Part shown: one piece after another, positions 23,870 to 37,150 of the stretch
How positions within the stretch are numbered: position 1 is the stretch's first letter
Layout: each line of letters opens with the position of its first letter
NCBI RefSeq assembly: GCF_021130785.1
Contig: NW_025778832.1
Span: 1 to 64,000 of the forward strand
Length of the DNA stretch: 64,000 nucleotides
Direction: 5' to 3'
Source: Homalodisca vitripennis
Lineage: Eukaryota; Arthropoda; Insecta; Hemiptera; Cicadellidae
The notes under the pieces: model-generated
What the model was told of the DNA's origin: nothing
What the model saw: only the letters and a program-made list of their open reading frames with translations
Database searches by the model: none
Translations under genes and position numbers: made by a program

Positions 23870-26320
23870 TTGAAGCAGAAGAATTACTCGCAATTTCAAT
23901 AGATCAAGATATGTTTAAAAACACTGAAGAACGTTCATATCCTAACTTATCGTACACAACAACATGGCCTAATCCAGTAAAAAGGCGTAATACTTTATAA
24001 CATTAAAAATTATATGGCCGGTTCAATAATATTAAATAGCTGATGAAATACACTTTTTACTTTTCTTTTACATGTTTAAAGATGCATCACTGAAGATATC
24101 ATACTAAACTTCCTGTAATAACTTTCTTTAATATTGCCGTTTTCCCAGAGGATTTATAAAGTATAGTAATATAGTATAATCAATAAAAAAATTATATAAA
24201 TAAACAATAGTTTTTTTAATGTGATTGAAAGCTAAGAAAAATACCTATCATGAACAGAGAAATATTTATGAAGTAGGTTTAATATAAATTCTAAATATTT
24301 TAATACATAATGAATACAATTTATCAATATATATTTTGTTCAGATCAAAGATTGCTTTAGATTTTATTATGAACTGATATACCTGTTTGAAATTTTGTAA
24401 ATTAATTTTATTACCATCTTCATGTATTTTGTAAATATCCTTCATTGAATAATTAGGTCAACATTTTGTTGATGGCCTAATGTGTATAGTGAAACCACGT
24501 TTTCATATTGTTTTTTTTGATGGAACAAACAGAAATAAATAATTATAACTCGTTTGTATATGTTATTGGTTTGTCGTCAATCCAATATAGTCCTTTGCAC
24601 ATTTTTTACATGTTGATTGACAAGTTACAGTTTTAGTTTTACAATTATATTCTCCACTAAATTGGATACGTTTTTATTGTTTGAATACGAGTAAATTTTC
24701 AAAAAGACTTCCACAAGTTCACCATTGTTATTCGGAATCATAAGGATATAGTTAAGTAATCTCAACCATACAAGAGGTTTGTAGGATTGAGAATTCAAAA
24801 AAACTTCTTTTAATTTTCCCATAGATAGATTGGCATAAGCAGGTGCAAATTTTTGTTAGTAATTATTAATTTGTAAGTAAATGTTTTCTTCAAATGTAAA
24901 GTACTTCATAATTAAAATAAAACTAAGTAAATTAATTAAACATTTTGTACGAAGACTTGGTGGTTAGGTCTAGTGGTTATGAAAACTATATATTGCTTAT
25001 TCATATAATTGATGAGAAACGTTCTTGTATAGTTACTGGAAATCAATGATAATTATAATTGCCTCGCTGGGAATAGATTACTGCGCGTCATTGAGTCTTG
25101 CGATGAAGTGATCAGTGTTGATGTATGACTTCAGATTTTTACAATTGGCTGCAAAATCTAATCGATAAAACTGGAGATTATTTCTGTTGGAGAATCATAA
25201 TCTGAAACTATATGTCTGTTTTGTGGTGTCATTGCTATCTTGTGAATTTTAGGTAAAATTTAGGAAAGCAAGGGTTCTTGGAAAATCAGGCGTTAGAAGA
25301 GGTAAAGTTTATTAACTAATATGTATTTTTTAGGTCCCTCAACTTTCATAAATGCTTAATGACTTTATAAAAGGACTGTTTAATGACTTGAGGTAGGAGA
25401 GGTACTGTTGGGAATTGAAATCAAAGACGTGTATTGAAGAATATTTACTTATTAGTTTTATAATATTTTTATGGACCACTCCTCTAAATTAAAAAGATTA
25501 TAATTTATTTAATTCGAATTTTAACGCACTGCACTACATGGGCCATCGAGGAAGAATTTTTTGCACGCGGCCCACTCTCTGCGAAGGATATATTTCCTGT
25601 TGTCCATCATCCAGCAGCCTCTCAAAGATTCCTTGGCCATGTATATGTTACCTTAATCTAAGTATTTTCACCAGTGGTTGATATAATTATTGATATAATT
25701 GTTAGATAAAAATATAAGTCGAGAGGTAGCTTTAGATAGTGGGAAAACCTCCAATAATATTATAATGGTATGTGCGTATCATGGAACGTGATAGTTATTT
25801 TTTTTAACATTAAAAATTGTAAACTAGATAACTCTCTATCGGATATCTCTCTTCTTTTTCTTTTTTTTGGTTGATTGTTGCAATATTTCAAGATCGAAGA
25901 AATTGAAAGTACAAGATGTGATAGCACGTGGAGGCTAAAGTTTCGCTCAGAAAAAGATAAGGGAATAAGGACTAAGGGAGTGTTTTGCGCTTCCGAAATT
26001 AAATAACTTGGATGATACCTAGAACCATACAACTAAGGAGCATACATTGAATCCCTTCTTACAAAATAAACAACTGGTTTGTGTAAATTTTCCAGTATCT
26101 AGAATTTGTTTATGCATATTATTTTACAAATAATGGCAATTAGGGTGTTGAACGCAAGAACCTAGCGTCACAAAGAACCCGCTGATTATTTAAAGACCGC
26201 TTGTTGCGACCTGGCCTCGATCCATAATAACTTCATTACTCATGCACACAGAGCGGTTGCTACGGTAAACGTAGTAAGAAGGATCATTAGAACACTCATT
26301 AGAAAATTACTAGATTTAAT
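23870..26320. other. AT-rich region, no recognisable gene
   Basis: Nothing convincing seen. A stretch near 24,969 (TGGTTAGGTCTAGTGGTTA) looks like a tRNA A-box region, but no matching B-box or acceptor stem was found downstream. Confidence 0.45.
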
Positions 26321-26327
26321 TTTGCCA

Positions 26328-26442
26328 AGAGTTTGATAAAAAACTGTATCAACTTAGTCCAAACACAATTATTTTCAAGACGATTTTCAATCCTTTACCC
26401 ATCTCTATTATACAATTTTTATAATAACGCAATAAATAAAAA
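26328..26442 (+). repeat. Dispersed ~120-bp repeat, copy 1
   Basis: Matches 27,881-28,003 in the same orientation. Shared pieces include AGAGTTTGATAAAA, CCCATCTCTATTATA and ACGCAATAAAT. No coding potential. Confidence 0.65.
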
Positions 26443-26828
26443 TCTTTCAGTCTTATTCAGAATAAAGGGTAAAACCAATATTTATTCAATGTTGTGCACA
26501 CGTGTTTTTGTCACCTTCAAATTTATTAGTAGACCTTCGAAAATACCATTTGTAAAATAGACATTTGTTTCTTAAGTAAAGTCAATTACAATTTAACATA
26601 AAAAGGAATAAAAATCCCAACGTGATGTACTGTTAAATGTTAGTTTAAATATATACATAGAATAACACTCTTGATCTAAAGAAGTTCAAATAATTTTGTT
26701 TGATAACTTCGATTGTTTATCCCATTTAGAATGTCGCAATACTGTTCGGCCTTACATTTATGAATGTTTTATACATTATTTTGAGTGTAAAATTGTTGAG
26801 GCAGATTTTAGGTAGTTTTATATATACA

Positions 26829-26829
26829 T

Positions 26830-26863
<34 letters not shown>

Positions 26864-26880
26864 TATAATATATATATAAT
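26829..26880. repeat. (TA)n microsatellite
   Basis: TA dinucleotide tract with a few interruptions. The - strand open frame across it is a product of the repeat. Confidence 0.85.
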
Positions 26881-27485
26881 TGAAACTACACTCTTTGTTC
26901 TCAATATAACACAAATAATTTTATGAACTCACGTTGTAAGTCAGCATAGTTTATACAATGCAAGTAAGTGGTTTGGCTTTGAATTATTCAGTTTGTTTTT
27001 AAAATCATTTTTAAACTAAAGTTAATAGGAATTATAAAGTATGTATTTGAGACATAATACTAATACAAATAGTTCTTAGCACATATAATACGTTGGTACA
27101 AAATAAAATCACCATAAACGGTTCTAAAATAATGTATGTATCCTCTCTTCTACAAACATACAATAGTAGTAGTAGGCCTTAATAACAACAGACATATTTA
27201 TTTGTACGCAGTCAAGGTTTGTAGACTCTTAACCTCTTATTATGTACCCGTATTTTATAATCATAGTGGGATACACAGAAAATATAACATAGTAAAACCA
27301 AATAAAAATAAAATACGGAAATTATGACATCTTAGAGGTTTATGTACTGCTAACACTACTGACATTGTTACTAACACTTAAAGGTGCTTATATAAATAGT
27401 GTGTAAACGTTCTGATAATATAATTTTACGTACATTACGTTATACCGTTGGATTATGGCTTATAATTATGATACAAATCATTTCT

Positions 27486-27510
27486 AATTCTATAATAAAA
27501 TTATAGAATT
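27486..27510. repeat. Perfect 11-bp inverted repeat
   Basis: AATTCTATAAT-AAA-ATTATAGAATT: an 11-bp stem with a 3-base loop and no mismatch. It is AT-rich, so a chance origin is possible; no associated transposon was recognised. Confidence 0.7.
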
Positions 27511-27880
27511 ATAAAATAATAATATGCATCTTGTAACTCCTTCTAATTAAATTTCCAACTCATTGTATATTTACTACAAATTAGACATGTAAGAAATTCA
27601 ATAAACATGAATTGGGTATATTACCTTGTAGAATATCTACTTCGTCCAACATAACACATATTTTTTATATTTTTAAAACATAGAGAGTGTCTATGAGTGA
27701 ATTATAACTGATTCTAATTTCGTAGTGATGGTCATTTCAGCATTAAAAATTGGCAAATTCATTCAATTTTTGCTAGTTTATACTTTTATTTTACGTTGTT
27801 TGTAAAATCAATGATGCTTAAATATAAGACCTAACAAATATATTAATTGGAAAAATCTTTGGAATTCAGGCAATATGGAA

Positions 27881-28003
27881 CAGAGTTTGATAAAAGCCAG
27901 GTTTTGGGTTTCACTTAGCCAAAACCCAATTATTTCAAGGCGATTTTTTATTCCTTCACCCATCTCTATTATAAAAATTTTAGAAAAAACGCAATAAATG
28001 AAA
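27881..28003 (+). repeat. Dispersed ~120-bp repeat, copy 2
   Basis: Partner of 26,328-26,442, same orientation, 1.55 kb downstream. Confidence 0.65.
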
Positions 28004-28924
28004 ATTGTTATTTAATAAAGTGCAATTAAAACCTTACTGCGTAATTATTGTTTATTAATCGATCTCAGTTTTCAAGATGACCTTATGATGCAGTTATACC
28101 GGTGAAGTCAAGATACTTCTAGTGTTAACCATTGACTAATTGTATTATTATTAGTCAAACGTAGCGTATTAGATATTTTGTAGGTTTTATATTTTGTTAC
28201 GTGATTAGTCATCCTGTTAAGGGAATAATGACCAATCTCCTAGTACAGGTATTGGACGTTGCATATGTGTGTGTAAATCTTTAACGAGTAAAAATTCGTA
28301 AAGCAGGAGGACGTCTTGTATGTACATTTCAAAAGAAGAAAGAACCCATATTACCATTATTACACAAATTAAAATTAATACAATTATCTTTGCTTTTTAG
28401 ATAGTTTATTACACTTTTCTCTCCTGAAATGATACATTTAGCATCATAAATTGCGCTAACAATAAATAATTAATATATTATTTTTCTCTTTTTTAAAGAT
28501 ACAGATATTAGATCAATTTAATTTATCGTAAGCTCGTAAACTCGTAACCACATAATAATATTATTATATGCAATTTATTACCCTATCTTATTGTGAAACA
28601 AATTTACAGTCAGATTACTACGTACAGTACAATGCGATAACAAATAGCTTCAGCTTAATATTAGTCAAACTGCAAATTCCCTTCACGTTAAGAGTTGTAA
28701 GATATTCTAAAAATTCAGTTCTGCTAATATTGTTATCCACCCTCTAGATTCTCCTTTATACTGGGTCTCAATCAACAATATGTGACTTTAAATAAATAAA
28801 AATAGATAAGTTTTCATCAAAAAAGAAGAGGCTGGTACCCTTTTAAGTATGTCCTTCTAAGTCAGTGGCCTGTATGGATCTTTAAGAATAAGGAGAAGAG
28901 TCAATACAGTTCGGGGTCGATGGT

Positions 28925-29030
28925 ATTGATAAAAATTGGAACGGTCACAGACAGTGTATGTGCCTGAACTATCTCATACTCAGAGCAAAACTCCAACGTT
29001 TTAGACTGCTGAGCCGTCGGTGCTAGCAAT
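28925..29030 (-). mobile_element. Possible tRNA-Leu-like SINE head
   Basis: Read on the - strand, GACGGCTCAGCAGTCTAAAA followed by CGTTGGAG resembles the 5' half of a tRNA-Leu (D arm with A-box, start of the anticodon stem). A weaker B-box-like GTTCAGGCAC follows about 45 bases later and leads into CATACACTGTCTGTGACC. The acceptor stem cannot be closed, so this is at best a degenerate tRNA-derived SINE. No second copy was seen in the window. Confidence 0.35.
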
Positions 29031-29039
29031 TATAATTGA

Positions 29040-32000
29040 AAATTTAAGCTTTATAAGAAATAAATATGAGTATGTTCAGTCCAAAATCGTGTTTCACCTG
29101 AGATATGAAACACAGCCAATAAAAGTATCTCTGAACTAGTAATGAGCAGTATTACAAGTTGAAACAGATGCATTTGAAAGTAACTCGTTATTGGCAGCAA
29201 TAGGGTAAATAGAGCGTATTACTTACAAGGAGTATAAAAGGCACATGAAATGTTTATAGGTTAAATAATACATATTTACTGGTAATTGGATTTTCATAAG
29301 AGATCACAACAGAAATAATTATGAAAGGAAATTAAAATTGGTGTTGCAAAACCTATATATTTTTTGCAGTATAATTGAAACACATATCAGGTGATCTCGT
29401 GGTACTTGTACTACTGTGAAAAGGAAATACTTTTTTTAGTGCTCTCAGCATGTTTCTATGACTAGTTCTATAGCTTCTTCGTCTCTCTGAATGTGTATTC
29501 CGACTTATGAATATTATTTCTACTGTTTCTACGGTATTTTATCTCTCTTCTTTCACATATATTTTTATATATTTGCAGAACTCTAACCACATATGTGAAA
29601 GCTCTCTTCGTCATTTGTGGCCCTCCAATTCGAACATTCTTGTATCTAACTGAATGATAAAGTTCCAGCACTCTGTATGGAGTACATCTGAAAACCGTAG
29701 AATCATAACTTCTAATAGAGCAATGTATAATCTAATGTGAAAAACAGTCAAGCTATAGAATATACAATCATAAAGGTTTTCTTATCAATAATATAAACAC
29801 CAGAATCTACATAAAAAACTGCACTACTCGACAGATACTAGTTTTATATCAATTAAGTCCTAATATTAAAAATACCTAGTATTACAATAAACAGACCTAT
29901 TTTATTTAACACTTTTGTCCATTTCAATGTAATCATTTTGACATAAATGGTTTATCTTTCAAAACCACGAATGTGTTTTTACCTAAATCCATTATATTTT
30001 AATCGATATTGTAGTAAAGTTTACCACTTTACTTTAATGCTATCGGATAGCTTATTTTGGGCTTCAAACGTCATTATAAGTCATCATATGTCATCGTGAG
30101 AAAAAAAAAAATTAAAATTGTTAAGTAATTTGCGTTAATATTACACGTAAAAGATAATATTATTGTTATTATACGAGTATAATATTGTTTTAAGTACAAC
30201 AAAACTACGCTTTTAAAATATTTTCTGGGTTTACTGAAATAAAATGTTTTTTTTAGATTTTAATGGCAATATTTAATCGAGACTAATGAAGCATATTTCA
30301 AGATAATGGATAGTAACTATGTACACAGGACGATACAACTGTTCTAGTTTACATCAAAGTATGCACGAGAAGTTTCATTGCAAACAACTTTTCCGAATTT
30401 TGACACAAAAATTTAAATTAATCCTACGTACGTACAGATTACTTTTATGAAGTAAGAATTAAGGGATACAATCAGAGAAACAAAAATTTATTATGCGAAA
30501 TTCAGCATTCTTCAATGCAAAAATATTTGCAGGAATAAAATAAATTCTGTTTGAGCATAATAAAAGTGAGCATAGCAGAAATAATAATCCCGTTTTCATT
30601 TATTTTTATAATTTATTCTCATTGTGTTCCATTTGTAATAATCTGAGATCTTTTTCCCTTACTTTTGTATCCATTCTAGTGGAATTTTCAGAGTTTCAGA
30701 GCTATGAGTGTTCCATACACGCAGAAAAACCAGAAACAATAGCCAGATGCAGTTTTGTTATACGATCTCACCAATTCTGCAGGTGTTCCATGGCATTTAG
30801 CAATATGTTTACTTCTTTTAAGTCTGTATTGGTAAAGAGCCAGGTAGTGCATTCGGTTTTCTAATTTTAATGTTTTTTTTTACATACTACGTATATGCTG
30901 TATTACATAAGATCTAAAACGGATAAGTCAACAAACTAAACAGTGTTCCCTGCATTAAACTTAATTCCTTGAACTTTAATAATATTTATATTACATTTCT
31001 TAGAGAATTGATACATGAATGTAATAAGTATATTTTTTGTTTAAATAATTCTATTTACTGATGACTTTTAATTGATGTTTATTAGAATGCAGTACTAAAA
31101 ATAATTTTACTAGCTATTTCTCTAATTTAATACCACTTTTACGTATTAACTACAACAATGTGATAAGTAGAATAAGTTCAGTGCCTGGCGGAGAGCTGTA
31201 AAAGTCACTGAATCTCAGTTTACGATACGGCAATAGTCTTACGGTCGTACAATAATGTTAAATGACACTAGAATTTAAGGTTCCTGAAGCTGACAGCACA
31301 TTATGTGTTTATTTTTTTTTAATACCGATCAAAACTAAAAGTTTGGAAATCACTCATAAAAGTAAAACATAATTTTTGTACTACTCCGTTTTTATTGTCT
31401 TTATTTACATTATGCTTTTGAGAATAGAATTCTCTTCAGATGATATTGATAATTTTGCTTTGTTTATAGGATTTTTAACGGAGTTATTGTACTCTAAACG
31501 CAAAAAGGGTGTTTTCGACCCTAAGCTCTATTTCTTTATCCCAATTTTATCCAAATTTTTTTGGAGATAGAGTTAACTCATAAAAATGTCTAATTAACAA
31601 ACTCAATTAACAGACCAAAAAATTCCATCGTGAGTTAATTTTTCACTGTGGGGGCTGAATTTCAGGTGAAATTTTAGACTTTGTATAACAGGATCGATGT
31701 TTATAAAAATCTGTTTTCATGATTTTAAGAATTAAGCTTGTGCAGTATGACAGACTTCTTCTGAATAACCTTTTATTACAGTAAACAGAAGCAATTAGAT
31801 ATATGTACCGTACTGCACAATATTTTCTGATACATTACGTAGATATCATTTACAGTCATTATAACCCTTACCTATACTGTTATCGTCAAGAATAATAATG
31901 ACATAATGACTGCGCGACGCATGTGTGAATGAAATGTGTCAAGCGATGTGTGAGGAACATTGAATGTCACTATCATCCTTTGTTAACTAGTGCAAGCCTT

Positions 32001-33300
32001 GTGTTTAGAGTTTACTCATTAAATTTGCTCAATTCAACTCGTAGTGTGTGTATCACTCGTGAGCGGCTTTAACAATCTAATGTATAATTGCTCATTCAAC
32101 TGATATCTTTTCTAAAAAAATATCACTTTTGGAACAAACATAATTTTTTTAAATAGTTATAATGGTTTGCGTGGCGTATATTAAAAACGCTGTAAATAAA
32201 ACATATGATTAAATAATTATTTTTATCCTCCTGAATTGGTTCTTAGCTGGTGAACTTTAACATAGGCTTTCGAATAGAACGCCGCACTTTACATTTAGGT
32301 TTTAGGCTTTATTTATTATCGTTTGCATATATAAAGTAAATGAAACATATATGTTACTTTTACAAGTTGATCTAAAACTTACATTGCTAAACTATTTGAG
32401 ATTTTAAATGTTTAATTAAATCCAAGCAGAAGAATAAATACACTAGTAAATATAGGTACTACTTGAACTGTACTGTTGTTCTTGAAATTCCCTTTTAGTA
32501 AAAAAAAAACCCCTTCTTATAAAGTAGGAGTCCACGGCATACTGATTCATATTGTATTATAAGACTAAATGAGTTAAATGGTATGTTTACTGTACCATCG
32601 AACCTGAAAAGAGATAACAACTTAGAAAACTTAATCGTAATAAAAATTGTAAAATCTCAATATCGAGACTATTTGTTTAATATTGCAGGTAAGAATATGT
32701 AATATAAAAAAGGAAATCGTAAGTCTCCAAATGTTATATCTTGAGGGTATAAATCCTGTCACCGGATCCAGTAAAAACACAGACAGTCCCGCAGATAAAG
32801 TCACATATGGCATCCACATCATACTCGGCCAGGATTTCTGACAGTCTAGCAAATCCCTGGGCTTTATGGCGCTATTATTAAAAGCACACGGTATTATAAA
32901 TAATGTAGTGTCAACTAACAAAAAAACACAGTTTAGACTCAATACTTAAGCGAAATATAAATTTAAAGCAAGAATTGAACTATATACGTTGAATAAATAT
33001 TGATTTAGCTTTAATTTGGGTTAATTACGCAATATATTTCACTTGCATGTGTCATAGAAGTTTCACGAGTGCATCTCTCATAATGAAACTGAAAACAAAT
33101 GAAGGCCATGAAATTAATTGTTTGATAATTACTTTACTTGAAAGGTGAACTAAATTAGAGGACTGGAAATGACTATTAACGTATAGGAATCTATTAGTAA
33201 ATATGATTCTGAATTTAATCCTTCTCGTAATTTATAAATAATAGTTTGCTATGAGACTGTACATTCGATTACGAAGACACAGAAAAGTTTTAACATACCT
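29040..33300. other. AT-rich region, no recognisable gene
   Basis: No transposon ends or RNA genes recognised. Two stretches are coding-like on the - strand: 30,690-30,864, open but unrecognised, and 32,734-32,856, listed separately. Confidence 0.4.
32734..32856 (-). pseudogene. Possible relic of retrotransposon endonuclease
   Basis: A 40-codon open stretch on the - strand with base composition unlike its surroundings. It includes ARLSEILAEYDVDAIC, which resembles the first helix and following strand of the endonuclease domain of non-LTR retrotransposons (typically L-x-x-L-x-x-x-x-x-V-D before the QET motif). The QET motif itself is absent and no reverse transcriptase was found nearby. The resemblance is from memory of the family pattern and is weak. 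Confidence 0.2.
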
Positions 33301-33330
33301 TTTTTATTAAAGCTTTTTAAAGTGTAGAAT

Positions 33331-33331
33331 G

Positions 33332-33402
<71 letters not shown>
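33331..33402. repeat. Long (TA)n microsatellite
   Basis: About 70 bases of TA dinucleotides with one interruption (TATAATATA) in the middle. Confidence 0.9.
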
Positions 33403-33407
<5 letters not shown>

Positions 33408-33828
33408 AATTTATTTTTAAAAGTCTTACTTTCACATGTATTGTATTTTCCTGTGCGTTAATTCTTAAAAAAATGACATAGAGAACCAAGGGGTTTCCTC
33501 CCGTGGCTCCTTTACAACGAGTTACTTATCTACACTCTCGAGTTGGTGGAGACCAAGGCGGTTGTCAACACAGCTCACATTAGTCCTCACATGTCTTTCA
33601 CACTCCTATTTCGATCCTTACGGTCGTGAATAAAACATTTTAAAAAGAATTTCTTGATTAGCTTGAAGGATTTTCTTAATAGTTTTGAGTTTATTTTTAG
33701 TGAAAAAATTTTAAAACGTTCAGAAACAAATAAATCTAATATTTATGCTAATATATATATAATAAAAATAGTTAAAGATGAGTTGGATGACTAAAAATAA
33801 TTCTAAAGCTAATTTAAACACATTTTAG

Positions 33829-34140
33829 AGTCAAGAATAAACTTGCACAAAATTAGAATTAATTTAATCAATCTTTCTGTTATGACGTGTAATGTGTTAA
33901 AAATAACAAAGAGTAACATTTAATGCTTGATTTAAATACCACTTGCAGTCAAGTGTAAAGTTGCATGAAATCAAAATAAATTGGATCAATCCTTTAATTA
34001 TGATGTGGGATGCGTGTCAATAAGAAAGAGGTAAACACCTTTAGAAGTCAAAGGTGAACGTGCTTGAAATCTAAATTAATTTGATTAATCCTTCAGTTAT
34101 GGCGTGTGATGTAATAAGAAGAAGAAAGAGAATTAGATGG
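33829..34140. repeat. Three-copy tandem repeat, ~100-118-bp unit
   Basis: Units start with AGTCAA at about 33,829, 33,947 and 34,046. Each contains a TTGCA/GCTTGAAAT-type segment, AATTAATTTGATTAATC-like sequence and TTATGNCGTGTNATG. Units differ by indels (118 and 99 bp spacing) and many substitutions. Non-coding. Confidence 0.7.
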
Positions 34141-36560
34141 GAATAACAGTGAGAAATTGTGAACGCATGTAATGGAATGAAAAACGTTTTATAACGTAAT
34201 AGCAACGTTTTTATGCAATTATTTCAAAATATCCAATACAATACACGTTTTATTTATCTACTATTATTAATTCAGAAATATGGTACATGAGAGGATTTAT
34301 CTTTAACAATTTATTACTTCACCTCTGTGATGCTATAGAACAATTCGGGTTCATATAAATTTTCCTAGTTATCTGTATTGGATGCTATATATAAACCTAG
34401 TTGGAGGAAGACTTGCGCACTTGTAAATATTAGGCCATTTGTAGGAACTGTAGACTCCTTTGATTGTGAGAGGCATTTCACATTTTATTTTACAGTTTTA
34501 TGTGATTCTTCTGTTATAAGTTACAACAGGTATAAGTTATAAACTACTTTTTGCAGCCTAACAAAGTAATAAATATACATTTGGAATGAATAAGCAGCGT
34601 TCTGTCATCATCTACTATAGTAACCATTTCGACGTTTATTTCATAGTTCCGTTTGGTATTACTTATTAGAGGTTATACAAAAATTCGTCAGGAGCAGTAA
34701 GACAAAGATTAGATTGGGATAAATCTAAAATCATTAACGTTTAAAAACCCCTTGGATTTTGTACTTAAGGGGACATTGAAGAAAAAGGAGTGAGGGTTGG
34801 ATAAAGGCTAATGATACGATAATAAGGGATGGTAGGAAAGCCCTCTGGTACTTACAAAAACAAAACAGACATTCTAAAACAATCTAACCTTCTAATGTGG
34901 GATGTGTGGTTGGATTATACGTCCATACAAAGCTATCACAGCTTTAGTGGTCCATCTGCCTCAGCTGTGCAATATAAAATTAAACGTGAAACAAGGTGCA
35001 ACACTATTTATTTGTTTTGTATTTGGAACTTTACGTAGAACAAACAAATAAAGCTTGTTTTGCTTATTCACAAATAATGCTTCTTACAATGAACATGCAG
35101 AGTACACAAAACGTAAAAACATAAAACAATAAAGCTAGAATGAGCGTCCTCTTAGATAAATATTTTATCGATAAAACAAAAAATAAACCCATTATAAACA
35201 AGTTTGAGCAGAGTGAGAAATGTTCAATATGTTCGATTAGAAGCCATTATATGTACAAGTATTGACCACAATCACGAGTTAGACACGTGCAGATATGTCT
35301 GCCTTGTTGATTGGAAAAGTTTTACTTTACCCTGCGAAATTACTTTGGCTATGTGAAAGACTTTGTTTAGTCTTTTTCAACGTACGTCATTTATGCAAAG
35401 GTTCCTGTGTATTTTGGAGGGATTACACTGCTATTGCAAATCTTTTTAAAAAACTATACATTTACTATGTGCATGGTTTTCTATAACTACCCGCTAATTT
35501 ACTAATTTAAAATTACCGTGTGAATGTTTGTTGCGTTCTTGCTATTTAAAGTTTACATTTAAAAAAACATAATAGACAGAGTTCTAATATTTTAATAATT
35601 CGTTCCATGACTAGTACCTTGCAAAGTTATAAGAACGCAGAACTAGTTTTATGTGTTTGATTGTGATCATTTATCTAGATTCCGGAAGTGGCTTCCAGTC
35701 CAGTTTCCAATAATTTTATTCTTCATAGTTAGTTATTTAAGAGAAATACTCATTTTTTACAATAAAATTAGTTATTATTACTTCCTAACACTTTTAAATC
35801 CGTTATGGGTCAGAAAATGTAATCTAAGTGACTGTCACGTTTCTAATAAAAAATTTGTTTATATACACGTTGCACATCTAAATCCTGGTTTCAATCAGAA
35901 GGCTTCCACGGGAAAGGTTATTTTCACGTTTTTTATAACCTCTTTCACTCCATTTTAGCTACGATGATTTCAATAAACCTATGGATTGAACATATTAACG
36001 TGTTATTAAACATGTTAACGGATAATACACGTGAACAAAATACACTAAATTCAGTAAAAGGCCGTGAATACACCCTTTTGTCTTGCATGGAGATGAGTTA
36101 CATGGCAGTCATCAATCTTCAGGTAAGTCTGGACCTAAAAAAAGCGTACGAATTTCGAGTATCGTTCAGAAGAGGAGTACGGTGAAATTATATATTGTAC
36201 GCATAAAGATTATTAACGGCAATACATGATTTTAAGCGTTTTAAATACAATGGAATATTGAGACTGATTCTTAAGTGAGGAAATGTAATCATGTAAATAA
36301 TAATATTATACAATATTATTGATTAATGTTGCCAGATAATATCTATGGTTCAGTTCAAGCCTTTGAGTTACTCATTGGTGTAGAACTATATTGATGAACT
36401 ATAATAACTAAAGCTTCATTGTCACCGAAAGTTCAAAATTATTTTTTCTTTAACCCGTCTCTTTTTTCAAACATATGTTTAGATTCAATAGGACGGAGAA
36501 TTCAAGCAAATAAAGACAACATGAAGTGCACAACAGAGGTTGACGTCACATTTTAAAAGT
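34141..36560. other. AT-rich region, no recognisable gene
   Basis: Several frames of 60-100 codons are open here (for example 35,653-35,958) but show no recognisable domain and are of a length expected by chance in DNA of this composition and size. Confidence 0.45.
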
Positions 36561-36569
36561 TATAAGAGG

Positions 36570-37150
36570 ACAAACCTCTGTATTAAGGATGTGGCCAAAA
36601 CCAAAGCTAAACCCTGCCATCAATCGTCTACTCTTGATGGGGTTTCGGTACAAGGTGGCAAAGTCCCACGTATAAGCCATACATGATCATTTAAACTAGA
36701 CGCCTTGTAGTTAGAATGAATTTTAAACAAAATTTGACGTAAATGTTCGATAATAATAACCTAAGGAATCAATCCATAATCGCTCTTGGAGCCAAGGATA
36801 CAGAGACTGCAGGTCAAAACCATTTTTATGAATTTTTGTATACGCCTTGCGGTACATTGCTTGGTAGAAAACATGGCAAGAACATTATTTATGACAAAAG
36901 TTAATCAAGGGTGGGATTTATAAAACCCTTTCAGATAAGGAGGCGGAGCCCTAGAATAAAGTCTATAACATGTAAATTCACTGTGAACGAACGAAGTGTG
37001 GCCTTCAGGCCAGAAAATATTTATTTATAACCATCATAGATGCTTTGAGGTCAGATTTATTTGAACCATAATTGGCACGATCGCACTATGCCAAAAATAT
37101 TAAGGAATGATGGCTTTTCGTTTTCAGCCCCGTTTAGGGGCGTCAAATCT
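36570..37150. other. GC-enriched patch with small hairpins
   Basis: Less AT-rich than its surroundings. It contains CAATCGTCTACTCTTGATGG, a TGGCC-TTCA-GGCCA hairpin near 37,000 and a GCCCC-GTTTA-GGGGC hairpin at about 37,127. It could be the untranslated part of an old retroelement; no coding match was seen. Confidence 0.3.

Noticed and set aside
24965..25000. tRNA A-box-like TGGTTAGGTCTAGTGGTTA
   Set aside because: No B-box or acceptor pairing within the expected distance.
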